Positions 41,605-41,671 of a stretch of DNA of 41,671 nucleotides are shown in pieces. Position numbers and translations under genes: made by a program. Under the pieces are notes generated by a model. It worked only from the letters and a program-made list of their open reading frames with translations. It did no database searches and was not told the origin of the DNA. Each line of letters begins with the position of its first letter. Position 1 is the first letter of the stretch. This DNA is from Reticulitermes lucifugus (lineage: Eukaryota; Arthropoda; Insecta; Blattodea; Rhinotermitidae), in assembly GCA_026260175.1 (NCBI GenBank), contig JAKCWW010000123.1:40607-82277 (forward strand), in the 5' to 3' direction.

Positions 41605-41671
41605 CCATAATTAGTGGGTCCCTGTCACCACGGCATGGCGCGTCCTCGGGTTGCGGATGGAGGAACGGCCT
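41605..41671. repeat. Start of a GC-rich repeat at window edge
   Basis: The last about 60 bases (GTCCCTGTCACCACGGCATG, then GCGCGTCCTCGGGTTGCGG and ATGGAGGAACGGCCT) are abruptly GC-rich. They resemble a widely dispersed insect repeat I remember, probably the end of a retroelement. It is cut by the window edge, so neither its class nor its strand can be settled. Confidence 0.35.

Noticed and set aside
1..41671. Prokaryotic features such as operons, ribosome binding sites or CRISPR arrays
   Set aside because: The sequence has SINEs, microsatellites and no dense long frames; regularly spaced repeats with unique spacers were not seen.

Overview
The window reads as non-coding, repeat-rich nuclear DNA of an insect. 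It is AT-rich, has no open frame longer than 107 codons on either strand, and shows no operon-like layout. It carries many tRNA-derived SINEs, eroded DNA transposons, foldback elements and microsatellites. The SINE at 39400-39690 and the foldback repeats whose conceptual translations contain phrases such as VTPCSLV and NIPED resemble repeats I remember from cockroach and termite (Blattodea) genomes. That placement rests on memory and is moderate at best. No complete protein-coding gene, rRNA, true tRNA gene or CRISPR array can be supported.

Layout: 1-1170 begins in a GT microsatellite. 1171-1443 holds the best preserved SINE, with a 9-bp target-site duplication. 5895-7260 holds a GAT/GAC microsatellite followed, on the minus strand, by a full-length but frameshifted pogo/Tigger-type transposase fossil. 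An 88-codon open frame of uncertain nature lies upstream of it at 7769-8032. 8396-8552 is a foldback element. 9900-17000 is a SINE-dense block that also holds an 88-bp near-perfect palindrome (15456-15543), a second foldback element (15870-16080) and a small ORF with splice-like borders (14607-14753). 17430-17660 is a relic of a non-LTR retrotransposon. 18890-19235 is another foldback. 22950-25075 is the region most likely to contain the 5' end of a host transcription unit: one candidate 5' exon with a strong splice donor, and one GC-rich segment with CRE, ETS-like and YY1-like sites. 25735-34850 contains further foldbacks and SINEs. 34860-39390 is mostly featureless. 39400-40290 has two SINEs, and the right edge runs into what looks like another repeat.

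The parts do not form a pathway. They are mobile-element debris, possibly in an intron or intergenic space of a large genome. The most interesting items are the recurrent foldback family, the near-perfect palindrome, the reconstructable transposase fossil, the cluster of TGACGTCA octamers between 18 and 26.5 kb, and the promoter-like island at 24.6 kb. I found no convincing new biological system.
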